A stretch of 64,000 nt of DNA from Peromyscus leucopus (GCF_004664715.2 NC_051069.1:12700501-12764500); one strand, 5' to 3'; positions 21,833-32,584 are shown, numbered from the stretch's first letter. Translations and numbers: made by a program. The notes: generated from the sequence alone by a model not told the origin.

Positions 21833-22590
21833 CTGGGGTGCTGCTTTGAAGGGACCCCTTGACATGTGTTCAGGAGGGAAGCCAAATGCCAAGGCCCTGC
21901 TACCCTCGATGCCAATGCATTTCCTCCTCACACTCCAAGTTCCTTTCTCTCCCTTAACCAGTAAAAAGAGGGCTTCCAAGAAAATAGTTGACACTAGGAG
22001 GAGGCATCTTCTTTTTTTCTTCTTCCTTAGGACTAGAATCAACACAGCATTTCTTCAAGACAGAAAAGAACCCCTGACTTTCCTGAAGAAGCCCCTAAAT
22101 CAGTTCCATGTACAAAGAGCCCAGTAACCGGGTGTCATTCTGTTTATGGCAAGCGTTTTTCCGAATACACTCTATTTAAGTCTTTTTATGTGTTTTCAGA
22201 CACCATGTAACGAGCTATTAAAAGGATTAATCACCATGATGAGTAAAATTGCCCCCTTGAAAAACCACCCCAGGCCTCAGACTTTCCAAATAAAAACTGT
22301 GACTTGGGATAGGCATCTTGGCTGAGAAAGAGTCCACAGAAAGGTTCTTCTGAGACACATGGATGCTCCTTGTGTGTTGAGAGACAGGAACTGCCTGGGT
22401 TGCTAGGGCAACGTGGGGTTGGGAAGCCCTCAGTGGGGTTTGCAAACTAGCATGAGTACTAGATCAGCTTGCTCGTCTTCAGACTTCCTGTGTTCCAGGG
22501 CGGTGTGACAGCAGAATTTTTGTGTCAGAGCCAGAGGCTTTTGACATTGAACTATACCACCATCGGTGGCCTCTACTCTGAGTTTTGTAC
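21833..22590. other. unassigned sequence
   Basis: Unique sequence. A minus frame at 21731-22045 overlaps the SINE edge and has no recognisable domain. Confidence 0.45.
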
Positions 22591-22952
22591 ATGTACATGT
22601 GTGTTTGTATACATGTTTGTGTGTTTGTGTATGTAGGTATATATGTGTATGGGTGTGCCGGTATATGTATGCATGTGGATACAGGTCCGAGGACAGCCAG
22701 CCTCAGTTGTTCCCCACGTGCCATGCAGCTTGTTTTTGAGACAGAATCCCTCAGTACCTGGAACTCATTAATGGGCTAGGCTGGCCTGCCAGGGAGCCCA
22801 AAGGATCCACCTGCCTACACTTGCCTGTTGCTAGGATTGTAAGCACACACCACCATGCCCCAGCTTGTTTATAAGTGGGTTCTGGGAATCAAACTGGGGT
22901 CTTCATGCTTGCATGACAAGCACTTTGCTGACTAAATCGTCACCCAAGCCTA
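22591..22952 (-). repeat. B4-type SINE, antisense
   Basis: A TG-rich tail leads to 'gtttttgagacagaatccct', 'ggatccacctgcctacactt', 'gtgggttctgggaatcaaac' and a degraded head. Confidence 0.88.
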
Positions 22953-23004
22953 CAGCTTTGACACATTTATATCCTTCCCTCTGAGTTTGGACTGGAGCCA
23001 TCTC

Positions 23005-23140
23005 AAGTTTAATAATAACCTATGTTTGTACAGTGCTCATTGCACTTCTTACATGAAATCTTTATCATGTGGGGAAACATAATCACTGTCTCTATTGTAT
23101 GGTGCAATAAACTGAGGTCCCAAGACCCTTTGTGTACTGA
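23005..23140 (+). repeat. MIR-like remnant
   Basis: 'tttgtacagtgctcattgca', 'acatgaaatctttatcatg' and 'caataaactgaggtccca' follow the MIR order weakly. Confidence 0.45.
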
Positions 23141-23581
23141 TGTGCATCAAATGGCTAATGTACACCAGCCTTTGAGTATGAACCAGGGCTTGGTTTACTC
23201 TAGTACCTCCATACTTATGAATGGTGAACACGGTTGAGATACCTCACAGTTGCTCACAGGTCTCTCTTAGTTCTGGGGACAGCTTCCGCCATCAAGAGAG
23301 TGGGTATCTATTGCATTCTCACAGTGGTCCGGCCATTCATCTGAGTGCCTTCCACATAGCCTATGGTATTAGCCAAAATGCATGTGACCAAGAGGCCATG
23401 GCTGTCATCCCAGCTTGTGGCGGGGTGGTGTGCCCCCAGCAGCATCCTCATGGGGTTACAGCACTGTTGCTTGCAAGTTCAGGAGGATGAGAACTCTGCC
23501 CTGTGTGGCTCCAGTCCTGGGGCTGTGACATCCAGCAGCCTTGACCCTAACCTGCTTCTACTTTGAAAGTTGTGAAAGTCA
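23141..23581. other. unassigned sequence
   Basis: No gene or repeat is recognised. Confidence 0.45.
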
Positions 23582-23668
23582 ACTTTTTTTTTTTTTCAGT
23601 GCTGGGCATGGTCCCCAGAGCCTGGTGCTTGCTGGCAAGAACTCTGCCTCTGAGCTTACGACCCCAGG
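23582..23668 (-). repeat. ID-type SINE, antisense
   Basis: A poly-T start, then 'cagtgctgggcatggtcccc' and 'gaactctgcctctgagctta', which is the antisense tRNA-derived head. Confidence 0.7.
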
Positions 23669-23982
23669 CTAAGGGTCAACTTTCTGAGGAGATTATATAT
23701 GTGGATAGGAGGTTTGAAAACTGACACCCAAAGCTTTGTGAATGCAGACCCTCCAGGGGCGCTCTTCTCGCCTGTGTTTGGAAACTGAGCTTGCTCAGGA
23801 TGGGTGTTGTTTAAGCTATGGCCACCACTAACCTGGACACGGGAGGGCTGGTCTCATCTCTGTCTTCATCTTTTCCTCTCTGATCCCACAGGTCTGGGAA
23901 CCTGTGCCCTGGATGTGCCAAAGGTCACAAGTTGCTATCACATTCCACAAATTCAAAGGAAGCACAGCAGCTCCTAGACCTC
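23669..23982. other. unassigned sequence
   Basis: No gene or repeat is recognised. Confidence 0.45.
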
Positions 23983-24192
23983 TATTGGAGACAGGGTCTC
24001 ATATAGCTGAGGCTGGCCTCAGATTCAGTATGCAGCCCAAGATGGCCTTGAACTTCTGATCCTCCTGTTTCCGCCTCCCAAGTGCTACGATGACAGCGGG
24101 GTGTACGATCATGCCCAGTTCATACAATTCTGGGCATGGGACCCAGAGTTTCCTACATGCTAGGCAGGCACTCTGCCAACATCCCCGGCCCA
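23983..24192 (-). repeat. B4/RSINE1-type SINE, antisense
   Basis: 'agacagggtctcatatagct', 'gatggccttgaacttctgat' and 'ctctgccaacatccccggcc' show the B1-like part followed by the ID part. Confidence 0.8.
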
Positions 24193-25394
24193 TGGTGCTG
24201 ATTGTTAATTAAATGTTTCTAAAAGCTCTCAGGCAACCTACGTCTGTATTAATGTAGTGTTTCCTCTTCACTCTTCTCCATTCTGGCTCTTTCCTTCCAA
24301 GACCTCGTAATGGACCCTAAAGGAAATACCTTCTGGCTTGGTGCCGGCACGTGCATTGGATATTTCTCTGTGAAGTTCTGCTTCTGTCCAGGAAGAAGCA
24401 TGGGCTTCATAAGCCGTTACCAAACCAAAGCTTGACCAAGGACAGAGGCCTCTATACATTGGGATGAGTTATTTTTGGCCCTTGACTTTGTACCAGTGCT
24501 AGTGAAATGTCACAGCTGGTTATTAAAAAATCCTGTGTCAGGGTTATAAGCTATTTATGTCACATGAAGCTGGAGGAATAAAATACTCTAAGGATAGGAA
24601 AACATTTTATAAATCGGCAACTTTTGGGGTGTATTTTTCTCTTCCAGGGCCTAGAAAGTGATTTATGGGACCTGATGAGGTGCTGGGAGACAGGACCCCT
24701 CTTGCTCCCCTACTTAATGGGCCAAGCACCTTCCCAGGTATTGATACAGCTGACCCAGCTATGGCTCTTGGCTGAGTGAGGAGAGGGAGGCTGCAGAAAC
24801 ATGGGTGATTTATGGATTTTCAGAAAGCGGGGAGATGTGGGAGAGACCCGGGTTTCCTCGAAAGGTAGAAACTGCTAACTCTTCAAGGGGACAGCTGCCA
24901 GTAGCAGCCCAGCCTTGCTTTCTTGCTGTAAATTTGAGGCATTGGGTGATCTTTCAGAATGCTAAAATGAGTGCTCTCCTCCTCCTGCTTGCTGTGATAC
25001 CAGCCCTGCCCTCAAATGCAGGGCCCTCCGTCCAGACACCCCAGTTCCTTTATCAGAGCCAGCCAGGAGCCCAGAGCCTGTCTCCCACAGTCAAGGTCTG
25101 CCCAGGACAGCGGCGGACTCTGAACTTGGGCTATCCTGAATATCCCGCTCTAGTCCTCATCTACCCACAACACTCTGAATGGAAATGGGATCCTAACTGT
25201 GTGATTTCTCTCCATTAGAAAATGGCAAGGCGGACGGGTGTGTGTGTGGGGGGGGGGGAACAGGGCTTTTATTTCTGTGCCTAAGACTTCTGGCATCCTC
25301 AAATCAAACGGGTACAGATTACACAATGCCCAGGGTTGAAATGAGGGCCAGTTGTCATTGTCCTTGTGGTGAATAGGAATCTGTAGTGAGGCCT
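24193..25394. other. SINE-free unique stretch
   Basis: About 1.2 kb without a recognised repeat. A plus frame at 24805-25218 contains an in-frame ATG at 24967 followed by a leucine-rich run that looks like a signal peptide. There is no homology that I recognise and no splice evidence, so I do not call a gene. A GT/G tract lies at 25232-25258. Confidence 0.5.
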
Positions 25395-25662
25395 GAGGAG
25401 TAGTACCTCTGCTGGGAAAGTGCTTGTCATACAAGCCTGAGGACCTGACTTCGTTCCCAGAACCCACTTGGTAAAACACTGTGGGGGCAGAGACCGGCAG
25501 ATCCCTAGGGATCACCGCCTGGCCTTTCTAACCCACTGAACAAAATCAGGCCAGTGAGACAGCCTGTCTGAAAGCGAGGCTGGATGGCTCCTGAGGAATG
25601 ACCCTTGAGGATGTCCTCTGGCTTCCATGTGCACACACATGCACGCGCACACACACAAATCT
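25395..25662 (+). repeat. B4-type SINE
   Basis: 'gggaaagtgcttgtcataca', 'gaggacctgacttcgttccc', 'cagtgagacagcctgtctga' and 'tcctgaggaatgaccctt' precede a CA/CGCA tail. Confidence 0.88.
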
Positions 25663-26907
25663 GGAATGCGAATCCTCCCATGTGCCACAGAGGAATGAGT
25701 ACTGCACCTTGAGAACTGTTGCACACACATGCTTCCCCGTTCCCGGGGTCTCACCTGGCACCCTGTACTTTGGGGTTTTAGTTGCTTTCTTGGGCTCCCC
25801 TCTTCAGGAAATGAATGTCTACCTTATAAGCTCATGGCATTCGTCCGAGGGACCAATTCGAAGTCCAGATCTTGGAGGCGCTTTTCCTCTGAAGGGAGCC
25901 AGAGCTCCCATGCCTCTCTCCCCTGTGCAGCAAAACAGCCAACTCTTCATGGTTTTGCCTGGCGGAGGCAGCTGCTCCCCAGCAGGAAGAGACGGATTAT
26001 GGCTAAATACCATACTTTGGCTACTTCAGTTACAGATGCCCCGGTCCTGTGTGAATCTGAGGTGTTCTTTGGTTAAGCGGAGGTAAGCCAATGTAGGGAT
26101 GTGCAGTCACACCTGTACTAACCTGAGCTACAGCTTTCGATCCTGCTGTCACTTCATGGCAGAAAAAAAAAAATAAACTGAGCATATTACATTTCACAGT
26201 ACAGCACTGTTGGATCAAATATTGTGTTAATTGAAATTAGAATCAAATGCATGGACAGAAGACGCAAAGATAACCATCAGTCCCAAAGGGTTGGTTTGTT
26301 TGTTTGTTTGTTTTGTCGTTTTAGTTGAAAGGAATCTGAGTGTGGGCAGCCGCCATGCTGAGTCCCTCTTTATTCTGACACCCTCAATATGGCCCTTTCA
26401 GCCAGCTTGTGTGAGGGCCCATGGTGGCTGCTCTAGTCAGCAGAGCCGCACCCCAGGTGTCAGGCTAATGGAAGAAGAGAAAAGCTACAAGTGCGTTCCT
26501 CCATGTTTGAGGTTAAGGCCTTTCCCTGGAGGAGGCAGCAGACGTCAGTCATCCACACAGGCGCATTGGTCATAAAATGAAACTGGCATTCCGTCCTCAG
26601 GAAGAGGGGAGTGGGTGCAGGGGAATGACTCAGAGCGTCCACCACAGCAGCATTAGCAAGAAGAGTCTGAGGTGCTCTCTGCCTCTCCAAGTTGGGTGCG
26701 GCAGTGGCCGGTGGTGAGCGAAGCCACCCTGGAAGCCTTTTCTGACAGCTCTTCCATCCTGAATGGAGTAATGACAGAAAGGGAATGCAAGAGCCCTGAG
26801 CACGTCAGACCTTCCCATCCTAGGATTGAGAACCCCAGCCAACGCTGTCCTCCAACTCCAGACAGGGCTCAGCAGGAAGGAGGGTGGCCCTCGGATTCTG
26901 GAGCTGT
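25663..26907. other. unassigned sequence
   Basis: About 1.2 kb of unique sequence with an A-run (26163-26174) and a GTTT array (26293-26313). Several frames of 100-160 codons overlap without recognisable domains. Confidence 0.45.
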
Positions 26908-27445
26908 CACCCACAGGGAGGACCCTTCTACAGGGAGCACCCTTCTACAGGGAGCACACTCCTACAGGGAGCATCCTTCTACAGGGAGCATTCTTCTACA
27001 GGGAGCACCCTTCTACAGGGAGCATCCTTCTACAGGGAGCACACTCCTACAGGGAGCACCCTTCTACAGGGAGCACCCTTCTACAGGGAGCACTCTTCTA
27101 CAGGGAGGACCCTTCTACAGGGAGCACACTCCTACAGGGAGCACACTTCTACAGGGAGCACACTCCTACAGGGAGGGCACTTCTACAGGGAGCACCCTTC
27201 TACAGGGAGCACTCTTCTACAGGGAGGACCCTTCTACAGGGAGCACTCTTCTACAGGGAGCACACTTCTACAGGGAGGACCCTTCTACAGGGAGCACACT
27301 CCTACAGGGAGGGCACTTCTACAGGGAGCACCCTTCTACAGGGAGGACCCTTCTACAGGGAGGACCCTTCTACAGGGAGCACACTTCTACAGGGAGGACC
27401 CTTCTACAGGGAGGACACTTCTACAGGGAGGACACTTCTACACAG
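26908..27445 (+). repeat. 17-bp minisatellite, 31 units
   Basis: The unit is close to 'cttctacagggagcacc'. 'CTTCTA' recurs at 26925 and at 27435, a distance of exactly 30 x 17 bp with no length change anywhere. Five unit variants (caccc, gaccc, cacac, cactc, ggcac) occur in a non-random order. All three plus frames are open because the unit has no stop in any phase and 17 is not a multiple of 3; each frame gives the same cyclic peptide REHPSTGSTLLQGAPFY. The minus strand carries TAG in every unit. Confidence 0.98.
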
Positions 27446-27567
27446 TTGCTCTAGTTGGAATGTCTTACAAAAGGTCTTATTAGTAAGGAAAAGAGAACAG
27501 TTGTCTGGTTGTGTCTCTGAACGGATGTACGTCCTTGAAAGACTGTACATAGACATATGGAATATAA
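27446..27567. other. unassigned sequence
   Basis: A short unique spacer between the minisatellite and a B1 fragment. Confidence 0.5.
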
Positions 27568-27640
27568 AAACTGGTCGTGGTGGCACACGCCTGCCATCCC
27601 AGCACTGGGCCCAGGAGGCAGGAGGACTGGAAGTTGAAGG
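27568..27640 (+). repeat. B1-like fragment
   Basis: 'tggtcgtggtggcacacgcc' and 'ccatcccagcactgggccca' mark the first half of a B1-like element; the second half is degraded. Confidence 0.65.
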
Positions 27641-27659
27641 TTCAAGATGATCCTCAGCT

Positions 27660-28130
27660 CCAAGATATGGCACCAGTCCAGATGTCTACCAGCAGATGAG
27701 TACACGAAGAGAATGTGATGAATTTATACAATGGGGCTTATTCACCTATAAAGATAAGACATATGTCATTTGGGGGCTAGAGAGATGAGGTAGCTCAGCA
27801 ACACATACTGCTTTTCCAGAGGACTAGGATTTGGTTCTCAGCACCCACTCGGTAGCTCAAAACTGACTCTAACGCTAGCCTTGGGGACCTGTCACTCTCT
27901 TCTGGCCTCCTCAGGCACTTCATGGACATAGTACACAGTCATATATGCAGGTAAAACACCCACACACATAAAAATAAATAGATCTTTAAAAATGCACATC
28001 ATTTGGAAAAAAAAAAAAAGTAAAAACTGGAGCTCATCCTATTGAGTGGAGTAAGCCAGACTCAGAAAGATAAAAGTACCACATGATCTCTCTGCTATGT
28101 GGAACCTGGGGTGGATTTTCTTTCCAGTTA
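27660..28130 (+). repeat. L1 3' region fragment split by a B2-family SINE
   Basis: 'ccagatgtctaccagcagat' and 'tgatgaatttatacaatggg' precede the SINE. 'gagtggagtaagccagactc' and 'ctctctgctatgtggaacct' follow it. This is the L1 ORF2 C-terminal to 3' UTR order. Confidence 0.8.
27774..27998 (+). repeat. B2-family SINE with target duplication
   Basis: A complete B2/B3 body ('cactctcttctggcctcctc', tail 'aaaataaatagatcttta') is flanked by 'tcatttgg' at 27766-27773 and 27999-28006. It inserted into the L1 fragment. Confidence 0.9.
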
Positions 28131-29312
28131 AGGTTGTCAGGCTCCACGTGTAGCTGTGGGGGCTACATATTTCTCAGGATGAGTTTTTAAGGCCACATTT
28201 AACAAAACAAATGCTTCTGATGTTCTGTGAATCAGGGATTGCTCTGGGACCATCTACTGAATGGACTATAGCTGACATTAAAAAATGACTTGGGCGTTTA
28301 ACCCAGCCAGGGCAGCAGGAGGGGAGCTCCGGGGACCTAACACTGCACTGCTTACAAATAGAAACCCTGCTGCTGGATTAGACCACTTTACACGCAGAAA
28401 GAATCCAGGGGCGTAATCCGCACAGCGTCCTCATTTATCATGCTTTCCAGGGAAAGACTCCATCTTGGGAAAGCTGATTACTTCTCCCCTAATTAAAAAT
28501 GCTAACATTTTAGGGCTTGTTGCAAGTTGTGACCCAAAGAACCTTCCTGCTGTGCCCAAGTGCCAGCAACGGATATTGGATGTTGGACTATTTCACTTTT
28601 CTTTTCCTTTTCCTGCTCTTCTTGCACCTGCAAGTCAATGATGTCTAGTTAATAGTCATGGGAAACTTTAATTATTTTCTCTTTTTAATTTCTTGCTTTT
28701 CTCCCCTCTGTGGGGGTCTCCCTCAGATACTGTCTTCCATACTGGATCCCTCCTCCATACTGTCTGTCTAGATCCTGCCTTCCTTCCGTTCCTGCTCCAA
28801 GTCCAGACTTCTCCAGTGGCTCTGAGACGCTGCAGGATCCACCAGCCATGCTCTCTGCCCTCAGTTCTGCCTTTCCCATAAATCTCAGTGTTGCCATAAG
28901 GTCGGTCTTCATAGGACGAGGTCTTGGTCATTGGATTGGCAAGCTAGTGTTGAACCGATGCTAGACCAGATTCTTAGTGCTTAGTTTTTTCAGCCTTTCC
29001 CAGCTCATCTCTCCCAAGCTCTCAGCACAGACTTTCGATGTCTAATGCTTATGGTCTGTACCACTCCTCATCTGAGTACTACCCTCCATATACTGCAGTT
29101 TTGCTGACCCAGTGGCCTCCACACTCTTCCTGAGTTCTCCCTCCTCCAAGGCTCTGAGAAAAAAAAAAAGCCTTTCTCTATTTGCTGTGGCCGCCCAAGG
29201 AATAGCAGACTTCCCAACACTTAGTGTTTGAATACCATATTATCCCCCGCACAACACTACTATGTCACCTAGGAAATCGGGTGCTATATTGTTTGTATAA
29301 TTAGTTTTCTAC
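28131..29312. other. SINE-free unique stretch
   Basis: About 1.2 kb without a recognised repeat. The left half holds a group of homeodomain-type motifs (see the entry at 28370-28500). Overlapping short frames at 28668-28964 have no recognisable motif. Confidence 0.5.
28370..28500. promoter_or_regulatory. candidate regulatory element with clustered homeodomain motifs
   Basis: GGATTA (28375-28380) and TAATCC (28414-28419) are bicoid/OTX/PITX-type sites in opposite orientations, followed by 'gctgattac' (28473-28481) and 'ctaattaa' (28489-28496). The cluster lies in SINE-free sequence. Function is inference; such short motifs also occur by chance. Confidence 0.3.
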
Positions 29313-29800
29313 AGTTGTGTATGTGTACAGGTGTGTGCGTGTAAGTGCCTATGTGGGTGCACATGTATGTGCACGAGTGTGGAGGCCAGAGGTTGACCTT
29401 GGGTGTTGTTCCTCGGGTCGTTCATCTTTGATTTTGTTTTGTTTTTGTAGATGGAGACTCTTTGTGACTTGGAGATAACCAATTTTAGTTTAGTCTAACT
29501 GACCAGCAAGCTTCCGAGATCTGCCTGTCTCCAGCTGCCCAACAGTGCTTCTGTAAGAATCCACCAATGCCGGACGGTGATGGCGCACGCCTTTAATCCC
29601 AGCACTTGGGAGGCAGAGCCAGGTGGATCTTTGTAAGTTCCAGGCCAGCCTGGTCTACAGAGCGAGATCCAGGAAAGGTGCAAAGCTACACAGAGAAACC
29701 CTGTCTCGAAAAACAAAAACAAAACACACTACCATACTTGGCTTTTTAACATCAGTTCTAGGGATCGAACTCGGGTCCTTACTTTTCCTTTTGATTGTGG
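29313..29800 (-). repeat. B4-type SINE split by a B1
   Basis: 'gtgtggaggccagaggttga' and 'gagatctgcctgtctccagc' form the left part. 'acttggctttttaacatcag' and 'gggatcgaactcgggtcctt' form the right part after the B1. Confidence 0.85.
29569..29728 (+). repeat. young cricetid B1
   Basis: A near-consensus B1 from 'gccggacggtgatggcgcac' to 'accctgtctcgaaaaac' with the cricetid 'ggtgcaaagctacacagaga' variant. It sits inside an antisense B4; the flanking duplication is degenerate. Confidence 0.93.
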
Positions 29801-29802
29801 TA

Positions 29803-29837
29803 ACACACACACACACACATACACACACACACACCTC
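29803..29837. repeat. (CA)n microsatellite
   Basis: CA repeats with one TA interruption. Confidence 0.95.
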
Positions 29838-29914
29838 ATACACAGACACATATACACATTAGCTTTGCTCTTCCTGGAGATTTCCTTGACACAAGAAAGT
29901 TGCGGGGGTGGCGA

Positions 29915-30042
29915 TGAGGGGAGAGACAACTTTCAGGAGTTGGTTCTCTCCTTCCACCGTGTGAATATGACTCCCAGGGACCAAACTCAGGTTGTCAGGT
30001 AGGCAGCATGCCCTTTTACCCACTGATCATCTCTCTAGCCCC
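29915..30042 (-). repeat. B3-type SINE, antisense
   Basis: 'acaactttcaggagttggtt', 'agggaccaaactcaggttgt' and 'gatcatctctctagcccc' match antisense B3. Confidence 0.8.
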
Positions 30043-30685
30043 AGTATTGAGTCTCATAATCCATAACTATGAGGCATTTTCTCAGTACAGATTTTTATAT
30101 ATAACAAGACACTTGTTGATGATAAGATAGTTGATGATAAGATTAGCTAACTACCAAAGCACTCTGACTTATGCTCCCCTGCCCCACTTTCTTAAGAGCA
30201 GAGAGAAGCAGCAGCTACTAATGTGTATGCGGCACTGTCTTTGTCCCACATCCTTTCTGTGTATGGTTATCCTTAGTGTAAAACTGCAGTGTGTGGCTAT
30301 GTTCTCACTTCACGAAGGAAGAAGCCAAGACGTGCATTTAATGACTGTTTGCAAAGGTCACATGCCCGCTGTGTGTCAGTATGGGATCATCCAGCACAGG
30401 TCAGTCTAGTTTCCCAACATGGCTTCTGTTCCTTCTCATTTTCAATCTCTCCTCTGCTGTCCCCACCTCTCCTGTTCCATGCAGCTGTTTTCTAGCTCCG
30501 CCACTGTGAGCTGTTGACTATCCTAATACCAGTGCTAGGGAATGCCAAGGTCACCGGGAGAAAGCCTTTCAGCATGTCAAGACTGAGTGGCTAGAATAGC
30601 CCCATGAGCTGCTTAACCTACTGCACTTGGCTGGTGTCTGGAACAGCTGACATCAGTGGGTAATGAAATTAAAGCTGGAAATAAA

Positions 30686-30738
<53 letters not shown>

Positions 30739-31286
30739 TGACCCTCCAGGACCATCTCCTGGCTCCTCTTTCTCATTTCTGCATTCCTTATTTAGCATAT
30801 GTTCTGTAATTTCCACCACTGAAGAAGGAACGCAGCATGCAGAGGGACACACTGACTGAACTCTGTTTAAGATCTGGCCAGGAATGCAGAACGCATGTAA
30901 ATGTGAGGCTTCGAATGAGGACTTTGACAGTGATGAATGTCCAGGAATAAAGTAGAGCTAATCCACAACACTGATCTCATAGAGACATATTTCATCAAAT
31001 CCTAGACCATTGTGGGAAGTGGCCCTTTGTGAGGGCCCCCTTGTACAGGGACCAACAGCAAGGGATCAACGGCAAGGTCGCGGAGTTGATACATTTACTG
31101 AATGGAAATGCATAACTGGGGCAGGTCTGCTTAGAGCTGCCTGAAAATACAGCAGTGTTTCATAGTGCCCCCCGGCACTTTCTCTGTGTCTCAGAAATTA
31201 ATTAGGAATAATAACACAAATCAGAATACTGGGATGAAGAAATGAATGAAAACAATGCATATTCTTCCAGGTAGAAAACTTTTTGA
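30043..31286. other. mostly unique stretch with a (CA)n array
   Basis: A 15-bp direct repeat (30116-30145, 'gttgatgataagat') and a pure CA array (30686-30735) are present. No gene or SINE is recognised. Confidence 0.5.
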
Positions 31287-31562
31287 AGGGCACTGGGAGC
31301 TGGCTCAGTGGGTAAGAGAGCTTGTTGAATAATCATGTGTACTTACGTTCAAATCCAGTGTGGCCGTGCACGCCTGTGTCTCCAGTACTGTGCAGGGTGG
31401 GGACGGGAGGTCTGGTGGGCTTTGCTGGCTGCCAGCCTCTCTCCAGTTTCAGTGACAGACCCTGCCTCAAGAAAATACGGCAGAGGGTAACAGAGGACAC
31501 ACAGTGTCCTGTAGCCTTCACATAAGCACGAACAAGCACCTGCACGTATGTGTGTACAAACA

Positions 31563-31611
<49 letters not shown>
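31287..31611 (+). repeat. B4-type SINE with (CA)n tail
   Basis: Head 'gagctggctcagtgggtaag', middle 'gtgacagaccctgcctcaag', and a CA array at 31563-31611. Confidence 0.85.
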
Positions 31612-31613
<2 letters not shown>

Positions 31614-31689
31614 ATTGAAAACAATCTGGAAGTCTTTATGGACCACAAGTGAAAAGGAACAAATATGTCATCCAGAAGCCAGCAAGAAG

Positions 31690-32081
31690 GACCTGGCAAG
31701 TTGGCTTTGAAGGTAAAAGTGCTTGCCACCAAGCTTGGCCACATGAGTTCCATGTCTAGGTCATACATGGTGGGAAGAGAAAACAGTCTCCTGCAAGTTG
31801 TCCTCTGACCTCTGTACACTTGTACCATGTCACATGTTCCCCCAGTAAATAAATAAGTAAACAAACAAATAAACAAATAGATGTAAACTTTTTTTTTTTT
31901 TTTGGTTTTTCGAGACAGGGGTTCTCTGTGTAGCTTTGCGCCTTTCCTGGATCTTGCTCTGTAGACCAGGCTGGCCTTGAACTCACAAAGATCCACCTGG
32001 CTCTGCCTCCTGAGTGCTAGGATTAAAGGTGTGCACCACAACCGCCCAGCAATTTTTTGTAAACTTTAAAAAAAAAAAAAA
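31690..32081 (+). repeat. B3-type SINE with B1 in its A-rich tail
   Basis: 'gtaaaagtgcttgccaccaa', 'gttgtcctctgacctctgta' and an AAAT/AAAC-rich tail show B3. The A-rich tail resumes at 32068-32081 beyond the inserted B1. Confidence 0.7.
31892..32057 (-). repeat. young cricetid B1 with target duplication
   Basis: The antisense B1 keeps 'tagctttgcgcctttcctgg' and its poly-T start. 'tgtaaacttt' occurs at 31882-31891 and 32058-32067. Confidence 0.93.
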
Positions 32082-32262
32082 GTAAGTAAGAAATGTTTTA
32101 GCAATGGTACAATCTACTCCCTTCAGTTCAACCTGAGCTGCACACAGTCTTGATGGTTCCTGTCTAATGCTTCACATATTAGAGAGGGAGGAGCAGGGAC
32201 CTTGAAAGAAGGTGAGGAGAAGACAAAAGAGATTGAAACACTGTAGATTAAAGCATCAGAAG

Positions 32263-32572
32263 GCGGTGCCACCACTCGGGAGGCAGAGGCAGGGGGATCT
32301 CTGTGAGTTTGAGGCCAGCCTGGGCTACCAAGTGAGTTCCAAGAAAGGCACAAACCTACACATAGAAACCCTGTCTCTAGCCGGGCGGTGGTGGCGCAAG
32401 CCTTTAATCCCAGCACTCAGGAGGCAGAGGCAGGTGGATCTCTGTGAGTTCGAGGCCAGCCTGGTCTCCAAAGCGAGTTCCAGGAAAGGCGCAAAGCTAC
32501 ACAGAGAAACCCTGTCTCAAACCCCCCCCCCCAAAAAAAAGAAACCCTGTCTCTAAAAACGAAAAAAAAAAA
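32263..32572 (+). repeat. B1 SINE carrying a second B1 (outer copy)
   Basis: The outer B1 lacks most of its 5' third ('ggcggtgccaccactcggga') and runs to 'tagaaaccctgtctcta'. It resumes at 32556 with its A-tail. 'aagcatcagaag' flanks it at 32251-32262 and 32573-32584. Confidence 0.93.
32380..32539 (+). repeat. young B1 inserted in a B1 (inner copy)
   Basis: A full-length near-consensus B1 starting 'gccgggcggtggtggcgcaa' and ending in a C-run and A-run. The 16-bp 'agaaaccctgtctcta' is present at 32364-32379 and 32540-32555, so the insertion used the end of the outer B1 body. Confidence 0.96.
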
Positions 32573-32584
32573 AAGCATCAGAAG

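Noticed and set aside
26908..27445. CRISPR array
   Set aside because: There are no unique spacers; the units are contiguous and this is a mammalian genome.
26672..27650. Three overlapping plus-strand frames of 199-274 codons as one or more repeat proteins
   Set aside because: They are the three phases of one 17-bp minisatellite and have no conserved domain outside the repeat; no transcript evidence is available.
31349..32041. Minus-strand frame of 230 codons
   Set aside because: It runs through a B4, a (GT)n array, a B3 and a B1; the cysteine/valine run and the B1-derived peptide show it is repeat translation.
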